Notes: a model not told the origin generated them from the sequence alone. 64,000 bases of DNA from Chryseomicrobium excrementi (GCF_002798305.1 NZ_PCGR01000001.1:62001-126000); one strand, 5' to 3'; numbered from the stretch's first letter, positions 45,503-55,293 are shown. Numbers and translations are program-made.

Positions 45503-46837
45503 ATGCTACACAAAGAATTACAACCTATGGACGCCTTTCGCACCAGTATCGCTGCTCCCATTTCAACAGAAGACCTACAAACCATCACGCTCCTCTATCA
45601 GCCAATCATCGGCCCTGAAGCGTTCACGCTGTATCAACAGCTTTGGACGTTCTCTGATTCGATGAAGACGGAGTACAGCCATTACAGTCTAATGAATGCG
45701 ATGTCTTTGACAGCTCAACGTGTCTTTGAGGCGCGTGCTCATCTAGAAGCTATTGGACTGCTTCGTACATGGCGTGCAGGTGACGAACAACGAACATTTT
45801 ATTACGAGCTGCAGAAGCCGCTGACACCACAAGCATTCTTTGCGGATCCTCTGTTGTCGATTTTCCTTTGGAACAAGATTGGAGATCAGAGTTATCAGCA
45901 GCTTGAGAAGCGTTACCAAAAGTCAACGCCTTGGCAAAAGAAGGGTGTAGAAGTGACGCGCAGTTTTACGGATGTTTTTCAGCCAAACCTGAAGCAAAAA
46001 AATGTTACAGCTAGTACTGAAAAAGACACGCGCGAAAGCTATGAGTTCGAGCACGAGTTTGATTTCGAGCTGTTACTCGATGGCTTGAGTGAACATTTAT
46101 TGCCTCGCAAATTGGTCACACCAGAAATCAAGAGACTGATAGCAAAGCTTGCTTTCTTATATGGCTATTCACCACTTGATATGCAGAAGATTATTCTACT
46201 TGCAGTGGATGATCCAACACATATTTCGACGGAGCGTTTAAAACGCTCGTGTGAAGATTACTTCAAATTGAAAGTGGACCGGTCACCTGCTTTGCAGTCG
46301 TCCGTGAAGCAGCAGCCAGTTGAATCAAAATCTTCTGCATCTGCAATTCCTCCAGCCTCTAAAGAGCAAGAATACTTGTTATACCTGGAGAGCACGTCGC
46401 CACTTGAAGTGTTGCGAGATAGTGCAGGGGGGAAAGAGCCATTCCCTGCAGACATCGAACTCGTTAACCGTTTCATCACGGTCTATGAGATGCCCACTGG
46501 CGTCGTCAACGTTTTGATTCAGTACGTGATGCTTCGAACAGATATGAAACTTACTAAGACGTTTGCTGAGAAAATCGCGTCCCACTGGGTTCGGAAAAAA
46601 GTGAAGACGGCAAAAGAAGCGATGGAACTCGCACGTCAAGAACATACGCAATATATGAAATGGAAGAACGGCGAGACCACATCTTCTAACAAATCCTACA
46701 AACGACAAGAAAAAGTACCTGAATGGTTAGATAAAAAAGCACCTGCGAAGCAATCTGCAGCTGCAGATCCAACCATTGATATAGAAGCGGAACGTCAAAA
46801 GTTGCTTGCTGAAATCAGCGCAACGAAAGGCCGGTGA
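45503..46837 (+). CDS. dnaB: Replication initiation and membrane attachment protein DnaB
   Basis: A 444-residue co-loader that works with DnaD and DnaI to place the DnaC helicase at oriC and restart sites. The N-terminal DDBH1-like region (FRTSIAAPISTEDLQTITLLYQPIIGPEAFTLYQQLW) and a C-terminal DnaD-like domain (about 295-390, ending SHWVRKKVKTAKEAMELAR) are visible. The tail is charged and low complexity. It abuts dnaI. Confidence 0.92.
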   Translation: MLHKELQPMDAFRTSIAAPISTEDLQTITLLYQPIIGPEAFTLYQQLWTFSDSMKTEYSHYSLMNAMSLTAQRVFEARAHLEAIGLLRTWRAGDEQRTFYYELQKPLTPQAFFADPLLSIFLWNKIGDQSYQQLEKRYQKSTPWQKKGVEVTRSFTDVFQPNLKQKNVTASTEKDTRESYEFEHEFDFELLLDGLSEHLLPRKLVTPEIKRLIAKLAFLYGYSPLDMQKIILLAVDDPTHISTERLKRSCEDYFKLKVDRSPALQSSVKQQPVESKSSASAIPPASKEQEYLLYLESTSPLEVLRDSAGGKEPFPADIELVNRFITVYEMPTGVVNVLIQYVMLRTDMKLTKTFAEKIASHWVRKKVKTAKEAMELARQEHTQYMKWKNGETTSSNKSYKRQEKVPEWLDKKAPAKQSAAADPTIDIEAERQKLLAEISATKGR

Positions 46838-46842
46838 ATGAA

Positions 46843-47787
46843 ATGGAACCAATCAATCGGACATTAAAACGCATGATCTCGAATCCTTCTTTTGCTATTC
46901 GAATGGAAGAAATGAAAAAAGAAGTATTAGAAAATCGAGATGTTCAGGAATTTTTGCAAGCGAATGCGAATGTCGTCACACCTGAAGTCTTGAATGCCAG
47001 TATGAGTAAGCTCTACGAATATGTCGAACAGACGCATGACTGCAAAGGATGCCCGAGCGTCGCACAGTGCCAAAACTTGATCAAAGGTTTTGAACCACGT
47101 CTTGTAATGGGCAAAGGCCGCATTGAAATCGATTATTCTCGCTGCCGACAAGGTCGCATTGAAGATGAGCGCCAATCGATTTCTTCGATGATTCATAGCA
47201 TGCATATGCCAAAAGACGTGCTTGCTGCAACATTTTCTGATGTCGATCTCACTGACGGTTCGCGAGTCCTTGCACTTCGAGCTGCTAAGAACTTTATTGA
47301 TGCCTATGAGAAGGAGCATGTTCTTCCGACAAAGGGTCTCTATATCCACGGCTCATTTGGTGTTGGAAAATCGTATATTCTTGGGGCCATTGCGAATGAA
47401 CTGGCGGACCGCCAAATTTCTACGGTCCTCGTATATGTACCAGAGTTTCTGCGAGAGATGCGTCAATCCATCCAAGAAAATTCGCTAAGTGAGAAAATGG
47501 AGACGGTGAAAAATGCATCTGTCTTGATGCTTGATGATCTTGGAGCAGAGACGATGTCGTCATGGACTCGAGACGATATTATCGGGACGATCTTGCAGCA
47601 CCGCATGGCACAACAACTACCAACTTTTATTTCTTCAAACTTTACTTATGAAGAACTTCAGCATCACTTTACAACTACACAACGCGGAGAAAAGGAACCT
47701 GTGAAAGCAGGAAGGATTCTTGAACGAATCAAAGCCTTGACAATTCCGATTCAGCTCCAAGGCAAAAATTGGCGAGAAAGTTTCTAA
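46843..47787 (+). CDS. dnaI: Helicase loader DnaI
   Basis: A 314-residue AAA+ ATPase that loads the replicative helicase. The N-terminal helicase-binding domain carries a zinc site around CKGCPSVAQC. Walker A is GSFGVGKS, Walker B SVLMLDDLGAE, and the C-terminal block ISSNFTYEELQHHFTTTQRGEKE holds sensor residues. The ATG at 46843 (MEPI) matches homologues; a GTG at 46834 overlapping the dnaB stop is possible. The 3' end lies in the terminator hairpin. Confidence 0.94.
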   Translation: MEPINRTLKRMISNPSFAIRMEEMKKEVLENRDVQEFLQANANVVTPEVLNASMSKLYEYVEQTHDCKGCPSVAQCQNLIKGFEPRLVMGKGRIEIDYSRCRQGRIEDERQSISSMIHSMHMPKDVLAATFSDVDLTDGSRVLALRAAKNFIDAYEKEHVLPTKGLYIHGSFGVGKSYILGAIANELADRQISTVLVYVPEFLREMRQSIQENSLSEKMETVKNASVLMLDDLGAETMSSWTRDDIIGTILQHRMAQQLPTFISSNFTYEELQHHFTTTQRGEKEPVKAGRILERIKALTIPIQLQGKNWRESF

Positions 47788-47804
47788 ACTTTTTCGCTTT
47801 TTTT
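47772..47804 (+). terminator. Terminator overlapping the dnaI stop codon
   Basis: GCGAGAAAGTTT-ct-AAACTTTTTCGC with a T-run. The left arm is dnaI coding sequence. Confidence 0.82.
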
Positions 47805-47805
47805 G

Positions 47806-47834
47806 TTGATTTTCATTCTCAATGAGGCTATACT
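47806..47834 (+). promoter_or_regulatory. Promoter of the iron transport genes
   Basis: TTGATT (47806-47811), 17 bases, TATACT (47829-47834). The -35 hexamer lies inside the first Fur box. Confidence 0.75.
47807..47821. promoter_or_regulatory. Fur box 1
   Basis: TGATTTTCATTCTCA matches the 7-1-7 Fur consensus TGATAATNATTATCA at 11 of 14 defined positions and covers the -35 region. Confidence 0.75.
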
Positions 47835-47846
47835 AATCCATGGAAA

Positions 47847-47861
47847 TGAAATTCATTATCA
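47847..47861. promoter_or_regulatory. Fur box 2
   Basis: TGAAATTCATTATCA matches the Fur consensus at 12 of 14 defined positions, just downstream of the predicted +1. With box 1 it brackets the promoter. Confidence 0.78.
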
Positions 47862-47881
47862 ATTACAAAAGGAGCGACATC

Positions 47882-48934
47882 ATGAAAAAGTTACTTGCTT
47901 TAGTAGCCGTTCTGGCACTATTTCTTGCCGCTTGCTCGAACTCGTCTTCAGAGTCAGCAGAAAACGACAACTCTACCGCTTCGGAAGAAGTGAATCTATA
48001 TACAAGCCGTCACTATGATGTAGATGACGAATTGTTTGCGAAGTTTGAAGAAGAAACAGGAATTAAAGTGAACGTCATCAGTGGAGAAGAAGATGAGCTG
48101 TTAGAGCGTATCAAACGTGAAGGTGAAGCGACAGAAGCCGATCTACTTTACACAGCAGACGTTGGCCGTCTCTACCGTGCGAAAGAAGAAGGCGTTCTTG
48201 AGTCAGCAGAGAGTGATGTGCTATTCGAACAGATTCCTGAGAAATACCGTGACGAAGACAACCAATGGTTCGGTCTTACGAAACGCGCACGTGTTATTGT
48301 TTACAATAAAGAAACTGTAAAACCAGAAGATCTTTCTACTTATGAAGCATTGGCAGAAGAAGAGTGGAACGGCCGTGTGTTGATCCGTTCATCTGAAAAC
48401 ATCTACAACCAATCTCTATTAGCTTCATTCATCGCTATTGATGGCGAAGAACAAGCAACAGCTTGGGCTGAAGGAATGGTAAACAACTTTGCCCGTGATC
48501 CTGAAGGTGGAGACCGTGACCAAGCAAAAGCAATCGCTGCAGGTATCGGTGATGTCGCAATCATGAACACCTACTACCTTGGTCAAATGGTGAACTCTGA
48601 TGATCCAGAAGAAGTGAAAGTAGCAGAAAACCTTGGCGTCTTCTTCCCGAACCAAGAGACAACTGGAACGCATGTCAACGTGTCAGGTGCAGGTATGGTC
48701 AAAGGTGCTAAGAACAAAGAAAATGCTATCAAACTACTTGAATTCCTATCAGCTGAAGAAGCACAAGGGACATTTGCAGAAGCAAACTATGAGTACCCAG
48801 TGAACGAAGCAGTACCAGCTGCTGAATTGCTTCAGTCTTGGGGCGAATTCAAAGAGCAAGAGATTCCACTTTCTGAGCTTGGAACAAACAATTCAAAAGC
48901 AGTGATGATCTTCAACCAAGTCGGTTGGAAGTAA
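47882..48934 (+). CDS. Ferric iron ABC transporter substrate-binding lipoprotein
   Basis: A 350-residue FbpA/FutA-type binding protein. A lipoprotein signal (MKKLLALVAVLALFLAAC, lipobox LAAC with Cys18) and a Ser/Asn-rich linker anchor it outside the membrane. The mature domain begins VNLYTSRHYDVDDELFAKFEEETGI, and paired tyrosines in IMNTYYLGQM are the usual ferric ligands. AAAGGAG precedes the ATG at 47882. Two Fur boxes control it. The permease and ATPase genes follow. Confidence 0.92.
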   Translation: MKKLLALVAVLALFLAACSNSSSESAENDNSTASEEVNLYTSRHYDVDDELFAKFEEETGIKVNVISGEEDELLERIKREGEATEADLLYTADVGRLYRAKEEGVLESAESDVLFEQIPEKYRDEDNQWFGLTKRARVIVYNKETVKPEDLSTYEALAEEEWNGRVLIRSSENIYNQSLLASFIAIDGEEQATAWAEGMVNNFARDPEGGDRDQAKAIAAGIGDVAIMNTYYLGQMVNSDDPEEVKVAENLGVFFPNQETTGTHVNVSGAGMVKGAKNKENAIKLLEFLSAEEAQGTFAEANYEYPVNEAVPAAELLQSWGEFKEQEIPLSELGTNNSKAVMIFNQVGWK

Positions 48935-48942
48935 TCACATGA

Positions 48943-48968
48943 GCCTCCCAATTTTGGGAGGTTTTTTT
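48943..48968 (+). terminator. Terminator after the binding protein gene
   Basis: GCCTCCC-aatttt-GGGAGGTTTTTTT, separating the highly expressed binding protein from the permease genes. Confidence 0.9.
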
Positions 48969-48985
48969 ATTTTGTGAACATTCAT

Positions 48986-49000
48986 CGAGAATGAGTATCA
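48986..49000. promoter_or_regulatory. Fur box 3, upstream of the permease
   Basis: CGAGAATGAGTATCA matches the 7-1-7 Fur consensus at 11 of 14 defined positions, 27 bases upstream of an extended -10 promoter. Confidence 0.65.
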
Positions 49001-49026
49001 TTTACCGGACTTTTCTCTGATTTGCA

Positions 49027-49035
49027 TGCTATAAT
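49027..49035 (+). promoter_or_regulatory. Extended -10 promoter for the permease-ATPase pair
   Basis: TGCTATAAT is an extended -10 (TGn plus perfect TATAAT). No good -35 is seen, which extended -10 promoters tolerate. Confidence 0.65.
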
Positions 49036-49079
49036 GATACCGCATAGAAATACGGTCTATAGAAGGGCATGACACCCAC

Positions 49080-50714
49080 GTGAGAAAACTTTCCTACTAC
49101 TTGAACGGATGGACCATCTTGTCTGTCATTATCGTTCTTTCTTTACTTTCCCCGATGCTTCCTATCATCGGAGGATTATTGGCACCATCTAGCGAGAACT
49201 GGGAACATATCAAGGAATACATGCTTCAAGATTACATGAAGACGTCGTTCTTACTTGTCTTTTATACGGCAGTTGGAACCATTGTCATTGGAACAAGCCT
49301 GGCTTGGCTGATTGCTCAATATGAATTTCCATTAAGTCGTTTTTATAAATGGGCACTGATCCTACCCTTATCAATCCCACCATTTATCGCTGCGTATACG
49401 TACTCTGGGATGATGAGTTATACAGGAGTCATTCAGACGACACTTCGCAATGTCTTTAATATGCCAGTGAATCAAAAGTTTTTTGACATCATGAATATTC
49501 CGGGAGCCATTTTCATCTACACGATGTTCTTGTTTCCGTATGTGTATACCATTACGCGCGTGTTCTTGACACAACAGGCAGCATCGCTTGTTGAAAGTGC
49601 GAAACTTCTTGGGAAAGGCCCATGGGCGATTTTCTTTAAAGTCGTGTTGCCGATCTCCCGTGCAGCCATCATAGGAGGGGTGAGTCTTGTCTCGCTTGAA
49701 GTGTTGAACGATTACGGAGTCGTAAAGTATTACGGCATCCAGACGTTCAGTACAGCCATCTTCCAGACGTGGTTTGGCTTGGGCGATATTGATGCAGCTA
49801 TCAAGCTTGCTGCATCTCTAATGACATTTGTCGTGTTGATGCTCGTCGTGGAGAAGCTCCTTCGAGGAACAAAACAGTTCAGTTATTCCAATACAAAAGT
49901 CAACCCGTTGCCGAAAGTGAGACTAACAGGCTTCCGTAAATGGGGAGCGTTTGGTTATGTTACGCTGATTTTCTGTCTGGCCTTCCTCATTCCGGTCATT
50001 CAGTTGATCGACTGGTTCGTATTGACGTGGGGAGCGATTCCTAACGATGAGTTCACGACCTACATTCGCAACTCGATGTTAGTAGCTGGAATAGCTTCTG
50101 TCGTTATCATTGCAGGTTCACTGATTGTAGGGAACTTCCAACGCTTTGCAAAAGGGCGCATTGGAAAAGTGTTACCGAAGTTCACGATCGTGGGGTATTC
50201 GATTCCTGGAGCGGTCATCGCAGTGGCTATTGTCACGATGTTTATCTGGCTCGATCGCCAACTTGGGTCTCTTTATAGTGCATGGGGGCTTGATTCAACG
50301 CTTGTTCTTAGTACCAGTGTTGTGATGCTTGTAGTGGCCTACATCGTCCGTTTCTTCGCCATTGGGTACAATGCCATCGAGTCGGGTTACGATAAGATCG
50401 GTGTGAACTTCAGTCTGGCATCACGTATGCTGGGAGCTTCCGTGACGAAGACATTTTTCAAAGTTGATATTCCACTTCTTAAAGGAGCTATTATTTCTGG
50501 TTTGATGCTCGTATTTGTGGATATCATGAAAGAGATTCCGCTGACCTTGATTTTGCGGCCGTTCAACTTTGAGACACTTGCAACAAAAGCGTTCCAGTAC
50601 GCTGGAGATGAAAAAATCATGCAAGCCAGTCAACCGTCTCTTATCATTATCGCCATGAGTGCTCTGGCCATTTTTATATTCTATAGATTGCTGGATAAGG
50701 AGGATGCAAAATGA
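49080..50714 (+). CDS. Ferric iron ABC transporter permease (fused, FbpB type)
   Basis: A 544-residue inner-membrane protein with about twelve hydrophobic helices arranged as two BPD_transp_1 halves. EAA-like loops occur near SAKLLGKGPWAIFFKVVLP and ASRMLGASVTKTFFKVDIP. One-chain double permeases of this kind belong to the Fe3+ FbpABC class. The GTG start lies about 12 bases after AGAAGGG, somewhat long. The ATPase gene overlaps its stop (ATGA). Confidence 0.92.
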   Translation: MRKLSYYLNGWTILSVIIVLSLLSPMLPIIGGLLAPSSENWEHIKEYMLQDYMKTSFLLVFYTAVGTIVIGTSLAWLIAQYEFPLSRFYKWALILPLSIPPFIAAYTYSGMMSYTGVIQTTLRNVFNMPVNQKFFDIMNIPGAIFIYTMFLFPYVYTITRVFLTQQAASLVESAKLLGKGPWAIFFKVVLPISRAAIIGGVSLVSLEVLNDYGVVKYYGIQTFSTAIFQTWFGLGDIDAAIKLAASLMTFVVLMLVVEKLLRGTKQFSYSNTKVNPLPKVRLTGFRKWGAFGYVTLIFCLAFLIPVIQLIDWFVLTWGAIPNDEFTTYIRNSMLVAGIASVVIIAGSLIVGNFQRFAKGRIGKVLPKFTIVGYSIPGAVIAVAIVTMFIWLDRQLGSLYSAWGLDSTLVLSTSVVMLVVAYIVRFFAIGYNAIESGYDKIGVNFSLASRMLGASVTKTFFKVDIPLLKGAIISGLMLVFVDIMKEIPLTLILRPFNFETLATKAFQYAGDEKIMQASQPSLIIIAMSALAIFIFYRLLDKEDAK

Positions 50715-51424
50715 CCATTGAAATTAAAGACGTATGTTTCTCTTATCGCAATAGTAAAGAACTCGCCATCGATCATTTTTGCATGACGATTGAGACGGGA
50801 GAAGTGATCTCGATCCTCGGACGAAGCGGGAGTGGAAAGAGTACGATGCTTCGAATCCTTGCAGGTCTTGAGATTCCTGAAAAAGGAGAATTTCGTCTGT
50901 ATGAGGAGACGATGTTTGATGGCAAGCACTTCGTGCAACCTGAAAAACGCGGCATCGGTCTAGTTTTCCAAGATTACGCGTTGTTTCCGCATATGACGGT
51001 TCTTGATAATGTGAAGTTTGGACTGAGCCATTTGTCTCGCACCGAACGGTTGAAACGAGCGAATGAAGTACTTGAACTAGTCGAGATGGGAGATTACAAG
51101 AAGCGCTATCCCCACCAATTGAGTGGTGGTCAGCAGCAGCGTGTCGCTCTCGCGCGTGCACTTGCACCGAATCCTAAACTGTTGTTACTAGATGAGCCGT
51201 TCTCGAACCTGGACAAAGAGCTTCAGTATAAGATTCGAGAAGAGTTGTATTCGATTTTAAAACGTGCTCAGATTACTTCTATCTTTGTAACACACGACGA
51301 AGACGACGCTCACACGATTGCAGACCGTATCGTCAAACTCGACAAAGGGAAGATCACGAAAATTGGTCGTCCATGCGATATGTTGGGGACGCCGCTGAAG
51401 CGCCCGGAAGTCATTTTAAAATAA
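50711..51424 (+). CDS. Ferric iron ABC transporter ATP-binding protein (FbpC type)
   Basis: A 237-residue cytosolic ATPase powering the transporter. Walker A GRSGSGKST, Q-loop FQDYALFPH, signature LSGGQQQR, Walker B LLLLDEP and switch histidine VTHDEDDAH are all present. It lacks the long C-terminal regulatory extension of some FbpC proteins. It is coupled to the permease; the thrS T-box leader begins shortly after. Confidence 0.93.
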   Translation: MTIEIKDVCFSYRNSKELAIDHFCMTIETGEVISILGRSGSGKSTMLRILAGLEIPEKGEFRLYEETMFDGKHFVQPEKRGIGLVFQDYALFPHMTVLDNVKFGLSHLSRTERLKRANEVLELVEMGDYKKRYPHQLSGGQQQRVALARALAPNPKLLLLDEPFSNLDKELQYKIREELYSILKRAQITSIFVTHDEDDAHTIADRIVKLDKGKITKIGRPCDMLGTPLKRPEVILK

Positions 51425-51427
51425 GGG

Positions 51428-51456
51428 TTGCGAAAGCCTGCGACTATCGGTATACT
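51428..51456 (+). promoter_or_regulatory. thrS promoter
   Basis: TTGCGA (51428-51433), 17 bases, TATACT (51451-51456), starting 4 bases after the ABC ATPase stop. Confidence 0.75.
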
Positions 51457-51462
51457 AATTTT

Positions 51463-51706
51463 CATAATTACGTTACATGTAGCGATGAGGACATGAACAA
51501 AAAGATGAGCCATTTTAGAGAGAGAAGCCTAGGCTGGGAGCTTCTTATGGACCGCTGTTGTTTACCACCTCTGAACAGTATGCAAACCAATGCATACCGG
51601 TACCGGCCGTTATCCGATGTAGAGCTTCGTTTGCATTCGTGCAGACAGAAGAAGGGTGGAACCACGAATTAATTCCTCGTCCCTTTATTGGGACGGGGAT
51701 TTTTTG
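51463..51706 (+). ncRNA. T-box leader of thrS
   Basis: The T-box sequence AGGGTGGAACCACG (51653-51666) binds the uncharged tRNA acceptor end, and the terminator CCTCGTCCC-tttatt-GGGACGGGG plus T-run follows at 51674-51705. Upstream lies the AGAGAGAGAAGC...GCTGGGAGCTTCTT stem I region. An ACC triplet in TTTACCACC (51564-51569) is a plausible threonine specifier. Uncharged tRNA-Thr should allow readthrough into thrS. Confidence 0.9.
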
Positions 51707-51739
51707 CGTTCTACAGAACTTGAAAAGGAGAGAATTGTC

Positions 51740-53683
51740 ATGTCAGAAAACATTCAACTGATTTATCCAGACGGCGCTGTAAAGGAGTTTGAACGTGGCA
51801 CAACAATGGAAGACGTTGCCCAGTCCATCAGCCCAGGTCTTCGTAAAAAAGCACTAGCTGCTAAGATCGATGGCAAACTAGTCGATTTGAAAGCGCCACT
51901 TCAAGAAGGCGGTGAGATGGAGATCATCACTACAGACTCGCCAGATGCTCTTGAGATTTTGCGTCACTCATCAGCTCACTTACTTGCTCAAGCGGTGAAA
52001 CGTCTGTATCCAGATGCGAAGCTTGGCGTCGGTCCTGTCATTGAAGGCGGATTCTACTACGACATCGATTCGGAACAGCCAATCACTTCCGAAGATTTGG
52101 CTGTCATCGAGAAAGAAATGAAAAAGATCATTAACGAAAACATTGCAATCACTCGTCATGACGTCTCTCGTGACGAAGCGTATGCTCGTTTTTCAGAAAT
52201 TGAAGATCCTTACAAGCTTGAGTTGTTAGAAGCAATTCCAGCAGATGAGCAAGTCTCGATCTACGAACAAGGCGAATTCTTCGACCTATGCCGTGGTGTT
52301 CACGTTCCTTCAACTGGAAAGCTAAAAGAGTTCAAGTTGCTAAGCGTTGCTGGTGCATACTGGCGCGGAGACAGTGACAACAAGATGCTGCAACGCATCT
52401 ACGGTACTGCTTTCTTCACGAAAGAAGATTTGAAAGAGCATTTACGTCTACTTGAAGAAGCGAAAGAGCGCGACCACCGCAAAATTGGGAAAGAACTAGA
52501 TCTTTTCATGAACAGCCAAAAGGTTGGCCAGGGCCTTCCGTTATGGTTACCAAAAGGCGCAACGATTCGCCGTATCATCGAGCGTTATATCGTGGATAAA
52601 GAAGTGCAACTTGGCTACGATCACGTTTATACTCCAGTGATGGCAAGCGTGGAACTCTACAAAACAAGTGGTCACTGGGATCACTATCAGGAGAACATGT
52701 TCCCTGTGATGGCTATGGACAACGAGGAACTGGTACTTCGTCCGATGAACTGTCCTCACCATATGATGATCTACAAAAACGGGATCCACTCGTACCGCAA
52801 CTTGCCGATTCGTATTGCAGAGCTTGGCACAATGCACCGCTATGAGATGTCTGGAGCTTTGTCTGGCCTTCAACGAGTTCGTGGGATGACTTTGAATGAT
52901 GCGCACATCTTCGTTCGTCCGGATCAGATCAAAGACGAGTTCAAACGTGTAGTTCAGTTGATCTTAGAAGTCTACAAAGATTTCAACCTAGAAGACTACT
53001 CGTTCCGTTTGTCTTACCGTGACCCTGCGGATACTGAGAAATACTTCGATGACGATCAAATGTGGGAACGCGCACAAGGCATGTTAAAAGAAGCGATGGA
53101 CGAGCTTGGCCTTGAGTATTACGAAGCAGAAGGCGAAGCGGCGTTCTACGGACCAAAGCTGGACGTGATGGTGAAGACAGCTCTTGGTAAAGAAGAGACA
53201 TTGTCTACTGCGCAACTTGATTTCTTGCTTCCTGAGCGTTTTGACTTAAACTACATCGGAGAAGACGGCAAGCAGCACCGCCCAGTCGTCATCCACCGTG
53301 GTGTCGTTTCAACTATGGAACGATTTGTGGCGTTCTTGATCGAAGAATACAAAGGGGCCTTCCCTACATGGCTCGCTCCTGTACAGCTTCAGATCATCCC
53401 GGTTTCTAACGAAGTGCATCATGACTATGCGAAGCAGTTAGAAGAGAAGTTCAAATCGAAAGGCTTCCGCGTTCACATCGATGACCGTGAAGAGAAACTA
53501 GGATACAAGATCAGAGAAGCGCAGATGCAGAAGATTCCGTACATGCTTGTTCTTGGAGACAAGGAGAAAGAAGCAGGCGAAGTCAACGTCCGTAAATACG
53601 GCGAACAAAAATCAGAAAGTATGGCATTTGAAGACTTCTTGGCGCATATCGTAAAAGAAGTGCAATCATCTGTTGACAACTGA
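51740..53683 (+). CDS. thrS: Threonine-tRNA ligase
   Basis: A 647-residue class II synthetase charging tRNA-Thr. Domains in order: TGS (1-~63), editing N2 domain with [17 protein letters not shown] (hydrolyses Ser-tRNA-Thr), catalytic core with zinc-binding [12 protein letters not shown] and motif 2 [17 protein letters not shown], and the anticodon domain (about 540-645). The ATG at 51740 follows GGAGAG. The frame extends upstream into the T-box terminator but is not translated there. Confidence 0.96.
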   Translation: MSENIQLIYPDGAVKEFERGTTMEDVAQSISPGLRKKALAAKIDGKLVDLKAPLQEGGEMEIITTDSPDALEILRHSSAHLLAQAVKRLYPDAKLGVGPVIEGGFYYDIDSEQPITSEDLAVIEKEMKKIINENIAITRHDVSRDEAYARFSEIEDPYKLELLEAIPADEQVSIYEQGEFFDLCRGVHVPSTGKLKEFKLLSVAGAYWRGDSDNKMLQRIYGTAFFTKEDLKEHLRLLEEAKERDHRKIGKELDLFMNSQKVGQGLPLWLPKGATIRRIIERYIVDKEVQLGYDHVYTPVMASVELYKTSGHWDHYQENMFPVMAMDNEELVLRPMNCPHHMMIYKNGIHSYRNLPIRIAELGTMHRYEMSGALSGLQRVRGMTLNDAHIFVRPDQIKDEFKRVVQLILEVYKDFNLEDYSFRLSYRDPADTEKYFDDDQMWERAQGMLKEAMDELGLEYYEAEGEAAFYGPKLDVMVKTALGKEETLSTAQLDFLLPERFDLNYIGEDGKQHRPVVIHRGVVSTMERFVAFLIEEYKGAFPTWLAPVQLQIIPVSNEVHHDYAKQLEEKFKSKGFRVHIDDREEKLGYKIREAQMQKIPYMLVLGDKEKEAGEVNVRKYGEQKSESMAFEDFLAHIVKEVQSSVDN

Positions 53684-53701
53684 TTCGTCAGGTGCTATAG
53701 T
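53673..53701 (+). promoter_or_regulatory. infC operon promoter, inside the thrS 3' end
   Basis: Perfect TTGACA (53673-53678), 17 bases, TATAGT (53696-53701). The -35 box encodes the last residues of ThrS. Confidence 0.88.
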
Positions 53702-53707
53702 TAGTAA

Positions 53708-53857
53708 GGTTATTGAATACATGTTTGTGGTATAAGAAGAGGCTGCCCGCTTCTCACCTGTTCGACACTTTGTTGACTGGTTCGCACAAGAACGACTTTC
53801 ACATGCATTTTGCATGTCGTATAGCGGCGGGCAGACAGAGATGTCTGCCCGCTTTTT
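53708..53857 (+). ncRNA. L20 leader (autoregulatory) of infC-rpmI-rplT
   Basis: A strong terminator, GCGGGCAGAC-agagat-GTCTGCCCGC plus T-run (53827-53857), closes the leader. CTGCCCGC at 53743-53750 is the exact complement of GCGGGCAG at 53827-53834, giving an alternative antiterminator pairing. Position, length and this competing pairing match the Bacillus L20 leader, where ribosomal protein L20 promotes termination. Confidence 0.85.
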
Positions 53858-53936
53858 ATATGGGTACAAGTTGTGAACAGCAACTGCACTTCATACCCGA
53901 TATTGTATTCGCGATACTATTTGGAGGTGGATTATT

Positions 53937-54452
53937 ATTAGCAAAGACATGTATGTAAACGAAGGCATCCGTGCAAGAGAATTACGTGTAATTGACCAAA
54001 ATGGTGATCAGCTTGGACTTAAATCACGTAACGAAGCGCTCGAGATCGCTGCTCGCGTTAACTTAGACCTTGTCCTTGTGGCCCCTCAAGCCAAGCCACC
54101 TGTTGCTCGTATTATGGATTATGGTAAATTCAAATTCGAACAACAGAAAAAAGATCGCGAGATTCGTAAAAATCAAAAAGTTGTCGTCATGAAAGAGGTT
54201 CGCTTGAGCCCATCGATTGACGAACATGATTTCCAAACGAAACTTCGTAATGCCATTAAGTTCCTTGAAAAAGGGGACAAAGTGAAAGCATCGATCCGTT
54301 TTAAAGGCCGTGCCATCACGCATAAAGAAATTGGACAACGTGTCCTTGATCGTTTTGCGGAAGCATGTGCTGAGGTTTCTACTGTAGAGCAGAAGCCAAA
54401 GATGGATGGACGCAGCATGTTCTTGGTTTTAGCGCCAAAGAACGAGAAATAA
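53937..54452 (+). CDS. infC: Translation initiation factor IF-3
   Basis: A 171-residue factor that keeps ribosomal subunits apart and checks start codons. The usual ATG frame would begin at 53949 (MYVNEG), but GGAGGTGG at 53923-53930 points to ATT at 53937, giving (M)[15 protein letters not shown] as in relatives. A rare AUU start is the classic device by which IF-3 limits its own synthesis. [19 protein letters not shown] and [19 protein letters not shown] are the family signatures. Confidence 0.95.
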   Translation: MSKDMYVNEGIRARELRVIDQNGDQLGLKSRNEALEIAARVNLDLVLVAPQAKPPVARIMDYGKFKFEQQKKDREIRKNQKVVVMKEVRLSPSIDEHDFQTKLRNAIKFLEKGDKVKASIRFKGRAITHKEIGQRVLDRFAEACAEVSTVEQKPKMDGRSMFLVLAPKNEK

Positions 54453-54483
54453 GCATTTAGAAATTGTTTAGGAGGAATTCGAC

Positions 54484-54684
54484 ATGCCGAAAATGAAAAC
54501 TCACCGTGGAGCAGCTAAGCGCTTCAAAAAGACGGGTACTGGGAAACTTAAGCACGACCGTGCATATGGTAGCCACTTATTTGGAAACAAATCTACAAAA
54601 GCGAAACGTAAACTTCGCAAGCTTAAAGTAGTTTCTTCTGGCGACTACAAGCGCATCCGCACACTATTAACGTACATGAAGTAA
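54484..54684 (+). CDS. rpmI: Ribosomal protein L35
   Basis: A 66-residue basic large-subunit protein. [23 protein letters not shown] is the family signature. It lies between infC and rplT with a GGAGGA ribosome site, and is regulated by the L20 leader. Confidence 0.97.
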   Translation: MPKMKTHRGAAKRFKKTGTGKLKHDRAYGSHLFGNKSTKAKRKLRKLKVVSSGDYKRIRTLLTYMK

Positions 54685-54720
54685 TTCGACTATAAATGAA
54701 ATAGCAGGAGGTTGTTTAAT

Positions 54721-55080
54721 ATGCCACGTGTAAAAGGTGGAACAGTAACGCGTCAGCGTCGTAAAAAAGTCATTAAATTAGCTAAAGGATACTTCGGTTC
54801 AAAACACACACTTTATAAAGTTGCTAACCAAGCAGTTATGAAGTCTGGTATGTACGCATACCGTGACCGTCGTCAAAAGAAACGTGATTTCCGTAAACTA
54901 TGGATCACACGTATCAACGCGGCAGCACGTTTGAACGGTCTTTCTTACAGCCGTTTAATGTTCGGTCTTAAATTAGCTGGTATCGAAGTTAACCGTAAAA
55001 TGTTAGCTGACCTAGCTGTAACGGATGCTGCTGCATTCACTCAGTTAGCTGATGCTGCTAAAAAAGCAATGGACAAATAA
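54721..55080 (+). CDS. rplT: Ribosomal protein L20
   Basis: A 119-residue large-subunit assembly protein and repressor of its own operon. [32 protein letters not shown] and [16 protein letters not shown] are diagnostic. AGGAGG lies before the ATG at 54721. A terminator follows. Confidence 0.97.
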   Translation: MPRVKGGTVTRQRRKKVIKLAKGYFGSKHTLYKVANQAVMKSGMYAYRDRRQKKRDFRKLWITRINAAARLNGLSYSRLMFGLKLAGIEVNRKMLADLAVTDAAAFTQLADAAKKAMDK

Positions 55081-55094
55081 GATTGTCTTTTGAG

Positions 55095-55129
55095 AGTCCT
55101 TCTCCCCATTTGGGAGGAGGGCTTTTTTG
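55095..55129 (+). terminator. Terminator after rplT
   Basis: GTCCTTCTCCCC-attt-GGGAGGAGGGC with six Ts. Confidence 0.92.
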
Positions 55130-55293
55130 TGTTGATTTAGATGTGGAAGGCGTTTGGTCAGAAATGCTTTGGAAATTGGGCGTGCCCGTGAAGGCGTATT
55201 TTGCCTTTGCGGGTGCGAACGATTTGTGAATGTATTTCTAACGCCTGTAACTCGATTAGATATGATGTGGAAAGCGTTTCTTGTGGGTGAGCG

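Noticed and set aside
48000-51424. Iron transporter as part of a mobile island
   Set aside because: No integrase, transposase, tRNA target or flanking repeat is present, and codon style looks like the neighbours.
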